Shown here piece by piece: positions 31,121 to 41,383 of a DNA stretch of 64,000 bases. A program made the translations under genes and the position numbers. How positions within the stretch are numbered: position 1 is the stretch's first letter; every line of letters starts with the position of its first letter. This DNA comes from Selaginella moellendorffii (taxonomy: Eukaryota > Streptophyta > Lycopodiopsida > Selaginellales > Selaginellaceae): assembly GCF_000143415.4 (NCBI RefSeq), contig NW_003314262.1, positions 4,226,021 through 4,290,020 on the forward strand, in the 5' to 3' direction. Below the pieces are notes generated by a model that did not search any database, was not told the origin of the DNA, and was given only the letters and a program-made list of their open reading frames with translations.

Positions 31121-33150
31121 TTCCCATGGCTGCGTTGCTCCTCCTGCTGTGGTCTGATGCACACTAGGTCCTCGAGCTTGTTGCCGTCGATCTTGTACAT
31201 GGTGACGCCTTCCATGGCGCGGTAATGGTGTTGAGCTTGACTCCTCAGGGAGTTCACGCTTGTTTTCTCCCACTTTGCGTAGTTTGAGTTCTTGCGGGTC
31301 TCGCTCATGTCTTTTGATCCTGACAGGCGTCCATTTCGAGATGAACTTCCCCATACTTTGCAGTTCTTGAAAGCTCCATGGTCTTTGCCAGGCTTTCGTT
31401 TGAGTCCCATTGCTGCGTAGTAGGCTGCGTTTACTGTCGCTCGGGTCGGAATGACCGACCAGTCTTGCTTTCTGGCTTCTCGCATTGGAGAATGCAGCCT
31501 CATTGTCTGTATACACGGAGACTGTCAATGATAATCCATAGTCGTTCTTCTTACCCCGAGGCACTCCAACAGTTGATAGTAGGCTCTGCCTTGTAGTGGA
31601 TTGTGTCCCTTGCGAGGAGCCGAGAAGTAACGAGTCCTATAGATGAAAAGAATGGTACAATGATAAGAAGTTGGAAGAAGTGTGAGTCAATACCATTCCG
31701 TGTAGCCTGGATCCACCGTAAAACCATACATATCCACCGAGTCACACATTGACAAGGCGAGCTCCAAAGACTTAATGCCTGTCCCTTTCGCTCCCCGACG
31801 GAAAACTACACCTTGGAACAAGTAGACAGGATTCGGAAGAAGCTGTAAAAGATAAAACTCAGTTAGCAAACAGCATAGCAAGCGTCAAAGGCCCTATTAC
31901 TTTTATTTTAGCGTTGAAGTCCCGATGTATAACACTCTTGATAATCAACACTTCATCATCTGCAAAAATCCTCTTTTGCATTAAGCCAGTACTTCGTTCA
32001 TAGACTTCTAGTACGTACCAGATCCCTTTGCAACCTCAAGCAGGTTTCTTACTACTCCACGAGCCATCAATCGAAAACTCCGTTTCATGCCAACATGCTT
32101 TGCGTATTTCTGTGAAAAGAAAGCAACTTTTGCGAGCTCAGTAGTACGCAACCTTTGTGAGGTGATTACCGTGGTCACTGGTGCCTCATTGTCTCGGATG
32201 ACAATATCGTGAGCATCTATCTCCTTTCCAAACTCCGTCTTTAAAAGGTCTCCCGAGTTCCCCACCACCGCACAGGTCCTAAACTGGCGCGGCCAAAACG
32301 GTGGCTTTGGCGGTAGTATCAACTCGAGATGTTCTTCGCACAGGCTTCGATTGGAACAGTTAGCTGCACCCCTGCACAACTAGATTAAAAACTTCCATCA
32401 ACATCAAGCTTAGCTTACAGTTGAGCTATTCGTTTCGCAGCGTAGTCCATCCACCCATCGGGACGTGCATCCAAATACTCGCGAGTCAATATCGTTGTGA
32501 CGTTTCGATACTGCAAACTCAAAAGCGTTATTTGAATCAAGAGCAAAATTTGCAGCAAATTACCTGTTCCCACAGGAGCAGCGTCTCGCAGACGTCAAAT
32601 TCATACTCCAGTGGCTCGTAGATTTTGAACTGCTCATTACGCTGTACCGAGTAAACTTGTAAGCTTCGATCACGCAAAAATATTGCTAGTTACTTACCCA
32701 GGTACTATTTGTTCCCTCCGGATATTTCAGCACGATCTTGCAAGCATCCTTCACGGTTGCAGTCAATCCAAGCCCATTTCTCTCCTGTAAAAAGAAAGCA
32801 TTGAAGCATCACTACTCTCCAACGAAGAAAACAAAGGAAAAAACATATAAGATCGAGAAAACTTACCACGCATTTTTGGACTTGACGCTGGAACGAATCA
32901 AGTGTAGAAGCGTCCCGATCTCGCAAGAAAAAGAAAAATCCCGGGCGCTGCAAGCCTACATTTCTCCCGCAACAAAGATCGATCGATCCACATCCAACAA
33001 TCGCAGCGAGATACCTTCCAAGAAGAAGAGCCCTTGGGGCGCCAGGAACAGGAGGCAGATCAGGGACACCAGCGCCGCAATCGCAAGTGGGAGCGACAGT
33101 AGCAAGGCTCGCTGCCGCCGCTGCTGCTTGGGCGGCTGCTTCCACGCCAT
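31117..33150 (-). CDS. GT29 sialyltransferase-like protein, Golgi type II membrane protein (copy 1, intact)
   Basis: Eleven exons give 472 residues: 33015-33150, 32867-32919, 32698-32784, 32564-32641, 32419-32510, 32170-32371, 32019-32109, 31901-31959, 31694-31842, 31555-31636, 31117-31506. All junctions are GT-AG with consistent phases. A basic N-terminus and one hydrophobic anchor ([20 protein letters not shown], residues 15-34) indicate Golgi type II topology. The sialyl motif L is complete ([11 protein letters not shown] from residue 182 through [13 protein letters not shown]) and motif S follows ([12 protein letters not shown] to CDSVDMYGF, about 282-307), with a late His near 327. Plants make little or no sialic acid; plant homologues act on pectin or arabinogalactan sugars, so the donor is unknown. 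An in-frame ATG at 33171 would add 7 residues. Confidence 0.9.
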
Positions 33151-33261
33151 TTTTCGCCCCCTCCTACGCACGGATCAAGCGAGCTCCTCCCTGTAAACCT
33201 AGCTCGGGGAGCAATGCTCAGCTGTCAGATTAAAGCAGGCTCAGTTAATTAACATGTTAAT

Positions 33262-33310
33262 GGAGGTATAGCTCAGCGGCTGCAGTCCGATAGGTCACCA
33301 GTTCAATCCT
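33262..33310 (+). pseudogene. tRNA-Cys pseudogene 1 (two internal deletions)
   Basis: Compared with the intact gene at 43487-43557 it lacks 12 bases between AGCGG and CTGCAG (D stem to anticodon stem) and 11 bases at the 3' end, including most of the acceptor strand. Both deletions are flanked by 3-bp direct repeats (CGG; CCT). It cannot fold as a tRNA. Confidence 0.9.
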
Positions 33311-33485
33311 TCGCCAATAAATTCTTCTATCAAAACAAATCTGTCAGCGTTGGTCTTTATAAGCTGGACGCCACCATCGATAACCTTTCAGCCAACGCTA
33401 CAAAGTCAGTGTAAGAAGTGTAAGAAGTGTAAGGAAGTGGAAGGCAGTGTGAAACACATGGGATAATGCGAGAGAAGCTTGCCAC

Positions 33486-33493
33486 TATATAAA
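33486..33493 (+). promoter_or_regulatory. TATA box of lectin gene 2
   Basis: TATATAAA about 88 bp before the ATG at 33581, preceded by a short tandem GTGTAAGAA repeat (33411-33435). The same promoter is found before lectin 5 (51845-51852). Confidence 0.6.
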
Positions 33494-33580
33494 TTGGCAT
33501 ACGTTCAAAGAGCTCTATAACTTCACACTCATCCCTTTGGCTTCTCAAAAGCTTTAGTCTTTTCTTAAGAGTTTAGAGAC

Positions 33581-34868
33581 ATGGCTCTCACAGCAGCTCC
33601 AAAGTTCTACACCATCGAGTCCGCTGCTTATCCTGGCTATTGCATTACTCAGCAAGGCACCCAGATTGTTCTCAGGTCCAAGGACGCGCTCAACCCCTTC
33701 CAGGTAAAATCTTTGAAAATCTTTGCCGGTTGTCGATCATCATGGGAAACTCTTGTGCAGCTGTGGTACCGGGATGAGTCATGGAACTTGCTGAACCAGG
33801 ACTCCGCGTTCGTGTTTGTAAACCACGGCTCTAAGAAAGCTCTCCGGTCCCAGGCACACTCAACGTCTCGAAGCAAGGTAAACAGAAAACAGTATTCATA
33901 CTATACACTGTTGCTGATCATATGGAATTTTGATGGCAAAAGGCTACTATTGGAGACTATGATCCGGCAGTCCAAGACGATTATCTCCTGTGGCGTATTT
34001 CCGGGAGCCACGAAAATCAAGTCTTGATCACCATGACTGGAAACAAGTCATTTTTTCTGAGCCACACTTCCTCAAGTGCTAGCTTCAAGGATGGGGTGCC
34101 AGTGGTGACATCCAACAGCGATGGAAACTCTCACTGGAAGCTCGTCACTTACGGTAAGCTCATGAATCATATGATTTGTTCTTCTCGGTTGTGGCTCATA
34201 TATATGATGATGATGCACAGAGCCTTCTCAAGAGTACAGGATTCTATGCCACTGGGTTGGGCAGTACTTGACTTGGAAGCAGCAAAATGTGGATGTAACT
34301 TTCAAGAATGCAATCAAGCACAACGACGAGACAAATGTGGTGGCTATTCATCCAAGCAACGTTCCTCTCGACGGCATGGTTTGTACTTTTGTCGTTCTTT
34401 GTAATCTTATCTCATTCTATTTGATTACATATAGACATGGTACAAGGTTCCCGCTGGAGGAAGAGATGATACCACGTACTTCACCTCGTTCGTTCTCATA
34501 AACAAGGTGACTGGTCTTGCTCTCAAGGGGTCAACCAAGCCGGGAGACAAGGTAACTAGTGCACACTGTTGAAAACTTGAAGAAGTTTGCAAACTAAACG
34601 AATTGGATGATCATGGCAGGTGCTCTTGACTCAATATGATCCTCTCGACTACGGTTTCGTGTGGTCTGAGAACCGATTCCAGGCTTCACTCACGGACCAT
34701 CTCGCGATCAATCTGGATGGAACCAACTTGCAGTGGGCTCTGCAGAACGACGATCAGTACCAGAACAGTGCGTGGTATCATCCTCTCGTGCTTCGCCCGG
34801 CATCTGCAAACCAAGTATTTAATACGCAGCAGGCCTGGAAATTCAATCCAGTGGTGGCAGGGAATTGA
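33581..34868 (+). CDS. Two-domain EUL/R40-like lectin, copy 2
   Basis: Six exons (33581-33703, 33761-33877, 33943-34153, 34221-34378, 34435-34551, 34620-34868) encode 324 residues. Exon structure and phases equal copy 1. The only length change is in exon 2 (39 codons against 45), in the loop after LWYRDESW. Exon 1 reads MALTAAPKFYTIESAAYPGY. Conserved blocks are FVFVNHGSKKALRS, ATIGDYDPAVQDDYLLW, FVLINKVTGLALKGS and LDYGFVWSE. There is no signal peptide. It is followed by a GT29 remnant and a tRNA-Cys remnant. A nearly identical gene lies at 51939-53225, so the two come from a recent segmental duplication or conversion. Confidence 0.72.
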
Positions 34869-35079
34869 CTATCAGCCATGTTGTATACATAAGGGACACG
34901 CTTACCACTTTTCTTCTTGCAAATAACAAGACTTTTCACGGGAAAAAGAAGCTGAGCACTCCCCATTTGTTTCCTTTTCCCATGGAAGCCATGAGTTTTC
35001 GTTCATTTCCAGTGTCTGCAAGGATCGACGATTTAAGATAAAACAAAAACATTATGACTATCGACTATCATTCCATATA

Positions 35080-35720
35080 GACCATAAAACCATACATATC
35101 CACCGAGTCTAGAATTTACTACGTACCAGATCCCTTTGCAACCTCAAGCAGGTTTCTTACAACTCCACGAGCATCAACCGAAAACTCCGTTTCATGGCAA
35201 CATGCTTTGTGTATTTCTGTGAAATGTAAAATAAATAAATAAATCAACTTTTGTGAGCTCTCAGTAAGATGCAAGCTCTAGATGATTACCGTGGTCACTG
35301 GTGCCTCATTGTCTCAGATGACAATATCGCGAGCATCTATGTCCTTTCCAAACTCCGTCTTCCAAGTTTCCCACCTGTCTCAAACTGGCGCGGCCAAAAC
35401 AATGGCTTTGGCGATAGTATATGTTCTTGGAACAGTTAGCTGCACCCCTGCACAACGATATAAAAAACTTCCATCAACGTGAAGCTTAGCTTACAGTTGT
35501 GCTATTCGTTTCGCAGCGTAGTCCATCCAGCCATCGGGAAGTTTCCGATGCTGCAACCTCAAAGTGTTACTTCCAGAGCAATGAAGAGCAAGAAAGACCG
35601 ATCAATTCACATCCAACAATCGCGGCAAGATCTTGCCTCACCTTCGCAGATCAGGGACGCCAGCGCCGCAATCGCTGCCGGCTTCTTCTACGCCATTTCT
35701 CGCTCCCTCCTCCCTCGCAT
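35080..35720 (-). pseudogene. GT29 pseudogene fragment A
   Basis: Short matches in order to the GT29 gene: the exon 9 edge (TACATATCCACCGAGTC), exon 7 with its ACGTACCAGATCC donor, exon 6 (ATTACCGTGGTCACTGGTGC), exon 5 (GCAGCGTAGTCCATCC) and exon 1 (CAGGGACGCCAGCGCCGCAA). Exons 2-4 and long parts of others are gone, and stops occur throughout. It sits between a lectin gene and a tRNA-Cys remnant, the same position as the intact gene. Confidence 0.88.
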
Positions 35721-35734
35721 TCTCTGTCAACCTA

Positions 35735-35784
35735 GCCAATCGCCTGCAGTCCGATAGGTGACTAGTTCGATCCTAGTTGCCTCC
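35735..35784 (+). pseudogene. tRNA-Cys pseudogene 2 (3' part)
   Basis: It keeps CTGCAGTCCGATAGGT, a T arm (ACTAGTTCGATCCTAGT) and TGCCTCC, but has no 5' acceptor strand or D arm. Compensatory-looking changes in the T stem (CTAG/CTAG against CCAG/CTGG) are present. Confidence 0.88.
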
Positions 35785-35867
35785 TTATCCGATGAATCCC
35801 ATGCGCTCCACGAGGTTGTGGTGGTATAAAATGGGCCTAGATCTCAGAGTTACTCTAGATCTTAAGA

Positions 35868-37100
35868 ATGGAACCTCTCACAGCAGTTCCAAAGCTCTAC
35901 ACCATCGAGTCCACTGCTTATCCTGGCTACTGCATTACTCAGCAAGGCACCCAGATTGTTCTCAAGTTCAAGGATGCGCTCAATCCCTTCCAAGTATCAA
36001 TCTGTATCAATCCAGATCTAGCATCTTGGTTTTGATCTCTTGTGCAGCTCTGGTACAGGGATGAGTCATGGCAGTTCCTGGGCGAGGATAACAGTGACCT
36101 CTCCGCGTTGGTGTTTATAAACCACGGCTCCAAGAAAGCTCTTCGCTCCCAGTCATCCTCAACTTCCCGGAGCATTGCCAAGGTATATAAATCACTACAA
36201 GTTTGTCTCACACTTGAATTTTTCTCTATCCAGCTTACTGTTGGAGATTATGATCCGGCAGTCGAGAACAATTCTCTCCTCTGGTCTATTTCCGACGATC
36301 AAGTCTTCGTCACAGAGACTGGGAATTCGTCCGTGTTTTTGAGCCACACTTCGTCTTCGAGGTCCAGCTTTAAAGACGGGGTGCCAGTGGTGACATCTGC
36401 CCAGGGTGAAAACTCTAGGTGGAAGATCGTTGCTTATGGTAATCCTCTAGACTTGTGGTCAATTCCTTTTGATTTTCTCGTTGTGCTGCACAGTGCCTTC
36501 TCAAGTGTACAGGATTCTGTGTCACTGGTTTGGGAATTACTTGACTTGGAAGCAGCAAAATGTGGACGTAACTTTCAAGGATGCAATCAAGCACAACGAC
36601 TAGATAAACGTGGTGGCTGTTAGTCCAAACAACATTTCTCTCAACGGCATGGTTTGTGACTTTGTCTGATACTATCATCTTGGATCTCATTCGTATTATT
36701 GTAATAGGCATGGTTCAAGGTTCCTGCTGGTGGCCGAGACAATACCACGTACTTTACCTCGTTTATCCTAATAAACAAGACTGGTCTAGCACTCAGGAGA
36801 CAAGGTAAGTCCTAAAACTTTTGAAGGACTTTGCAAGCTAAACGAAAGATACCTTTTTCATGGCAGGTGCTCTTGACTCAATTTGATCCTCTCGACTACG
36901 GTTTTGTGTGGTCTGAGGACCGATTCCAGGCTTCAAACACGGACTACGTGGCCATCAATCTGGATGGAACGAACTTGCAGTGGTCTCTGCAGAACGACGA
37001 TCAGTACCAGAACAGTGCGTGGTATCATCCTCTCGTTCTTCGCCCAGGATATGTTGAGCAGCAGACCTGGAAATTCAATCCAGTGGTGAACAATGTTTAG
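35868..37100 (+). pseudogene. EUL/R40-like lectin pseudogene 3
   Basis: All six exon equivalents are present (35868-35993, 36048-36182, 36234-36438, 36494-36651, 36708-36804, 36867-37100) with intact splice borders, but exon 4 has TAG at 36601 in place of the Glu codon of HNDETN, and exon 5 lacks about 17 bases of the LKGSTKPGDK segment, shifting the frame. Exon 1 starts MEPLTAVPK with one extra codon. Both lesions are shared with copy 6 (54232-55461), so they predate that duplication. The TATA box is kept; the G-box is lost. Confidence 0.88.
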
Positions 37101-39525
37101 CTGGGACTTTTATGTTCATAAATGAGATGAGAAGATGCTAGATCTATGCATGAATGTTCATATGAATAATTACACTTCTAAATGTTTAATCAGCTGCAGT
37201 ATGATCAATATGTCATCAGTTTTTCCCAACAAAACGAATGTGTTTTAGGTTGACAAAAATGGAGCTAGGTGAGCCAAGACGGTTTACTAAAAAATATTCT
37301 CTATTAGCGTTCTTCAAATATGCTAAAAATATTCTTAAAATTTGAAATATTTTGTCATTATAGCTATATATTAAATCATATATTAATAACAACTATACCT
37401 TATGTTGTAACTATAAACTATTTTATAATATAAGATATTATCATAATTACAAATTATATCTCAATCCTTACAAAATCCACACAATCTATACATATAGAAG
37501 TATTATGTTGCTTTCTCCTTCTCTCTCACTTTTTTGCCTTTCTTTCTTCATTCTCTTGTGTATGATCATTGATAATGAAAGTTGACTTCTCTTTAATACA
37601 CTTTAATACACTAAAAGATCGAATGGCTGTGAGTGGCACTACCTAAACCCAGAATTTAGGGTTGCCCGGAATCATTTAGAATTGACACTTCTATGGTTGT
37701 TACATCATAGCTCAATGCTTCTACTTTTGGAATTGACCAGCATTAGAATTACTCTAGAGCTTCCAAGATCGAGACCAAAAAAGTAAGTCAGGCATTGACA
37801 TTGAGTGCAATTTTCCTTTTTTCTTGCAGTTTCAATGTGACAAACAGGAAGAAGCCAGTCATAGGTGTCAGTAGCTAGAATGCTGGGAGAAGGTGTCTTG
37901 ATGGGCTGGCCACACAATCAATAATAGTGGCCACTAATTTGGCCCTAAACCACAGTAATCTGGCCTTAATAGACATTTGAGACGTGTTTGTTTGGGTTTG
38001 TGGACACCATTGAGCGGCAGAGCTGGAGCCAGAGCCAGCCTTCAACACGGCCAGAATCATCAGAGCCATGTTCTTCCGTAAGAGAGAACAAGCCCAAGGT
38101 GAGTTCTCAAAGCCATAGCTTGCAAACCCTATCCACCTCTCACAACCCAAGCGTCATTGTATTCTCCAAAACTTTGACGAGCTTCCCATTGAGCTCCTTG
38201 CCTTCTCCAGCTGCCAGGCCCTTGAAAGCAGCAGCATAGCTTGCATCATCTGTTACACAGTTGCCCACATCCTCATCAAGATGCATATACCTCCTAGTGC
38301 CTACTGGCTAAAACTTGAACTCTTCTAATGTTGCAAAAGCCTCCTTTAACTTGCCTCTTGTACCCTTGTTTCTGCTGTGCCACTTTGAGATTCTATAGCT
38401 GCTGGTGGTGGAATCTCTCCAACATGTTCTTCTTCATTTATACATTCTAAATATTGCATTGCTAGCCTTCAAAACATCCCCTCTTCCCTTGAAAAAGACT
38501 TCCCATCTTCTATGGAGTAAATTCAAAAGATTCCAAAAAATCTAAAACACAAACTTGTCATTATTGAAAATGACATGAATTGATATGCCCTTTCACAAAA
38601 CACGTAAGAGGTGTCCTCTAGCAACTCTTCCAATGGTTTGTATGTGTGCCTCTCATTGATATCCATTCAATATGTATAAGTGGATCATCCAAAATTGTAT
38701 TTGTAGCAGATGGATTGGAGCAAGGTGAACATTAAATTTTTCTCTTGAGTTGCCCAGGGCCACTATGTTCCCAGCCAATTGCAAGATTCCCTTGCCCAGC
38801 TCATCAAGCCTTTTCTTGCATCAAAACTCTTCTCTGGCTGCTCCAACTCTTTGGAGATGTCCTCCAACAGCATAGCTAATTGGAGGTACTCACCATGCAT
38901 GAAAGGTTTGTGCTTTGGTTTTTCATGTGCAGTGAAAGAGTCTACAGAATTTAGCCAAGCTCTCCCACTCAAGCAAACAGTTCAGATATTCTTCAACACA
39001 CTTAGATAGCAACAACAAGGCTTGAATTGCAATTGTTCGAAAAGATTTTACTAAAATGAAAACACACTAATTCCTAAAACCAAAGTGTTGCAGTTTTCCA
39101 AGAAGCAAACCTGACCTCCCATCACTCCAGCAGCACCTCCAAGATTGAAATTCTTGAATGATGCTACCATGTTTAACTCATGACATCCTTTTTACATGCT
39201 TTTAGCGTATTGATCTTATGCTAAACTCTTGAGATCTCCAATTCTTTCCTATCAAAATTCTGATCTCCCACTACAACAATGATGGTTTGCTACCACCTCC
39301 ATACTTTGCTAGTGAAGCTTCTAGACCTCCCATGTTGATCAAACCATAGTTTACACTCTCCAACCTTGATCTTAACAATAAGATACAAGAATAAATAAAA
39401 GAAAACATGACAAAAAGAAACTGTATGCTATTGACTTGAACCTTTAAAAATAGTATGCGGCATAGTTTTGAGCTTAATCTCAGTCCAGCTTCTATATTCT
39501 CTGGAATGTTTCTAAGATTTTAAGA
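37101..39525. other. AT-rich region with unrecognised gene fragments
   Basis: 37260-37640 is AT-rich with no coding sign. On the minus strand, 37875-38260 and 38763-38972 give protein-like stretches (for example LEDISKELEQPEKSFDARKG) with plausible codon use, which may be exons of a decayed gene. I do not recognise the family. Pyrimidine-rich stretches near 38330-39100 may be its introns. No RNA gene or terminal repeat was seen. Confidence 0.35.
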
Positions 39526-40686
39526 ATGGCTCTCATAGCAGCTCCAAAGTTCTACAGCATCGAGTCCATTGCTTATCTTGGCTACTTCATTACTCAGCAC
39601 GGCACCCAGATTGTTCTCAAGTCCAAGGACGTGCTCAGTCCCTTCTGATCATCAAACTAAATGATCTTTGTCCTTGTGCAGTTGTGGTACAGAGACGAGT
39701 CTTGGCAGTACCTGAGCAGGATGTCACTGGCCTTCTCTGCTCCCAGTTATCCTCAACATCTCGGAGCGTTGTCAAGGTATAAAGTACTGCATGCTTGTCT
39801 CACACTTCATTGGTCTAAATGAAATCTTCAAGGCAACTGTTGGAGACTATGATCCGGTAGTTGAGGACGATCCTCTCCTCTGGTCTGTATCCGCAAGCTC
39901 GGACGATCAAGTCTCCATCACAATGACTGGGAATTCGTCCGTGTTCTTGAGCCACACTTCTTCAAGTTCCAGCTTTAAAGACGGGGTGCCAGTGGTGACA
40001 TCCACCCATGGTGGAAACTCCCAGTGGAAGCTCGTCACTTACGGTAAGCTCATGAATCATATGACTTGCTCGTCTCGGTTATGCTTATATAATCTCTTTG
40101 TGCCACAGTGCCTTCTCAAGATCACACTGGTTTCGAAATTACTTGACTTGGAAGCAGCAAAATGTGGACGTAACTTTCAAGGATGCAATCAAGCACAACG
40201 ACGAGACAAACGTGGTCCAAACAACATTTCTCTTGACGGCATGGTTTGTAACTTCGATCTGACACTATCATCTTGGATCTCACATGTGTTATCATAATAG
40301 ATATGGTACAAGGTTCCCGCCGGAGGCCGAGACGATACCACGTACTTCACCGTTCAGACTGGTTTAGCACTCAAAGGGTCGACAAAGCCGGGAGACAAGG
40401 TACTCTTCGAGGAACCTTTGCAAACTAAACTTGGACGATCATCGCAGGTGCTCTTGACTCAATATGATCCTCTCGACTACGGTTTCGTGTGGTCTGAGAA
40501 CCGATTCCAGGCTTCAAACACGGACTATCTCGCGATCAATCTGGATGGAACAAACTTGCAGTGGGCTCTGCAGAACGATGACCAGTACCAGAACAGTGCG
40601 TGGTACCATCCTCTCACGCTCCGCCCGGCATCTGCAAACCAAAGCAGCAGGCCTGGAAATTCAATCCAGTGGTGGCAGGCAGTTAA
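39526..40686 (+). pseudogene. EUL/R40-like lectin pseudogene 4
   Basis: Exon 1 (39526 on) ends in TGA at 39646 where the splice donor should be. Exon 2 is shortened and has lost the NHGSKKAL block. Exon 4 has a deletion after CCTTCTCAAG. Exon 5 lacks part of YFTSFILINKV. Exon 6 lacks 11 bases before AAGCAGCAGGCC, shifting the frame. Exon 3 is still nearly intact. The copy is followed by the PPR fragment, GT29 gene and tRNA, as copy 1 is. Confidence 0.9.
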
Positions 40687-40744
40687 CCATGAACCATGAT
40701 GAACCATGCTGAACTCATTACCAGTTTTCTTCTTGCAAATAAAA

Positions 40745-41383
40745 CTCCCTGTTTGATTATGATCGGCTCGATCATCGTCTCCGCAAACACGATAATCTCA
40801 GGCTAATCTCCGGCAAGATCGCCTCAGCTCGCAGGATCTTCGAGATGTCCCGCGACTTCGTAAGCCCAGAGCGGCGATGTCTAGATTCTTCCACTCCATG
40901 CCCGCTCGCAGCGGCGTCTTGTGCTCCAGGCCTGGGCAGAAAGATCTTGTTGGATCGAAGTCCTGTCTCTTGGAACTGTCTCTTGGGTGATCGCGATTTA
41001 CGGCCAAGCTGGTCGCATCGTCCGGTCCCTCAAGATCATTCACAGCTTCCACCGGAAAGGAATGCTGCCGGATCAAGCCACGTTCGTCTGCGTTCTAGCT
41101 GCGTGTAGCCACGCTGGTCTGCTCGAAGTTGCGTACGAGAACTTCTGCTCCATCACTGTGAACTACGGGCTTTCCTTGCTCGAAGATCACTGCCGCTGCA
41201 TGGTTGATCTCCTCGGATGCTCAGGCCAGCAGGAAGAGGCCGATGCATGCCATCGCAGCCGGGGAGCTCTGCCTGGACGAGCCTGTTAGCTTCTTGCCGG
41301 ATCCATAGTGACGCACGGCGAGCTGCCAGAGCCGGGCGGTATGCTAAAGCGCCAGTTTTGCGTCCTCGTCGAGAGTCACTAAG
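40745..41383 (+). pseudogene. PPR pseudogene 2
   Basis: Nearly the same sequence as PPR pseudogene 1 (30490-31120), with the same internal deletions relative to the intact PPR gene, so both derive from one decayed copy. Its tail, TCACTAAGATTTTTTTCG, is closer to the intact PPR gene (TCACTGATATTTTTTTT) than that of pseudogene 1. Confidence 0.92.

Noticed and set aside
32705-33145. 146-codon minus frame reading through GT29 exons 1-3
   Set aside because: It reads intron sequence; splice sites with consistent phase give a better model.
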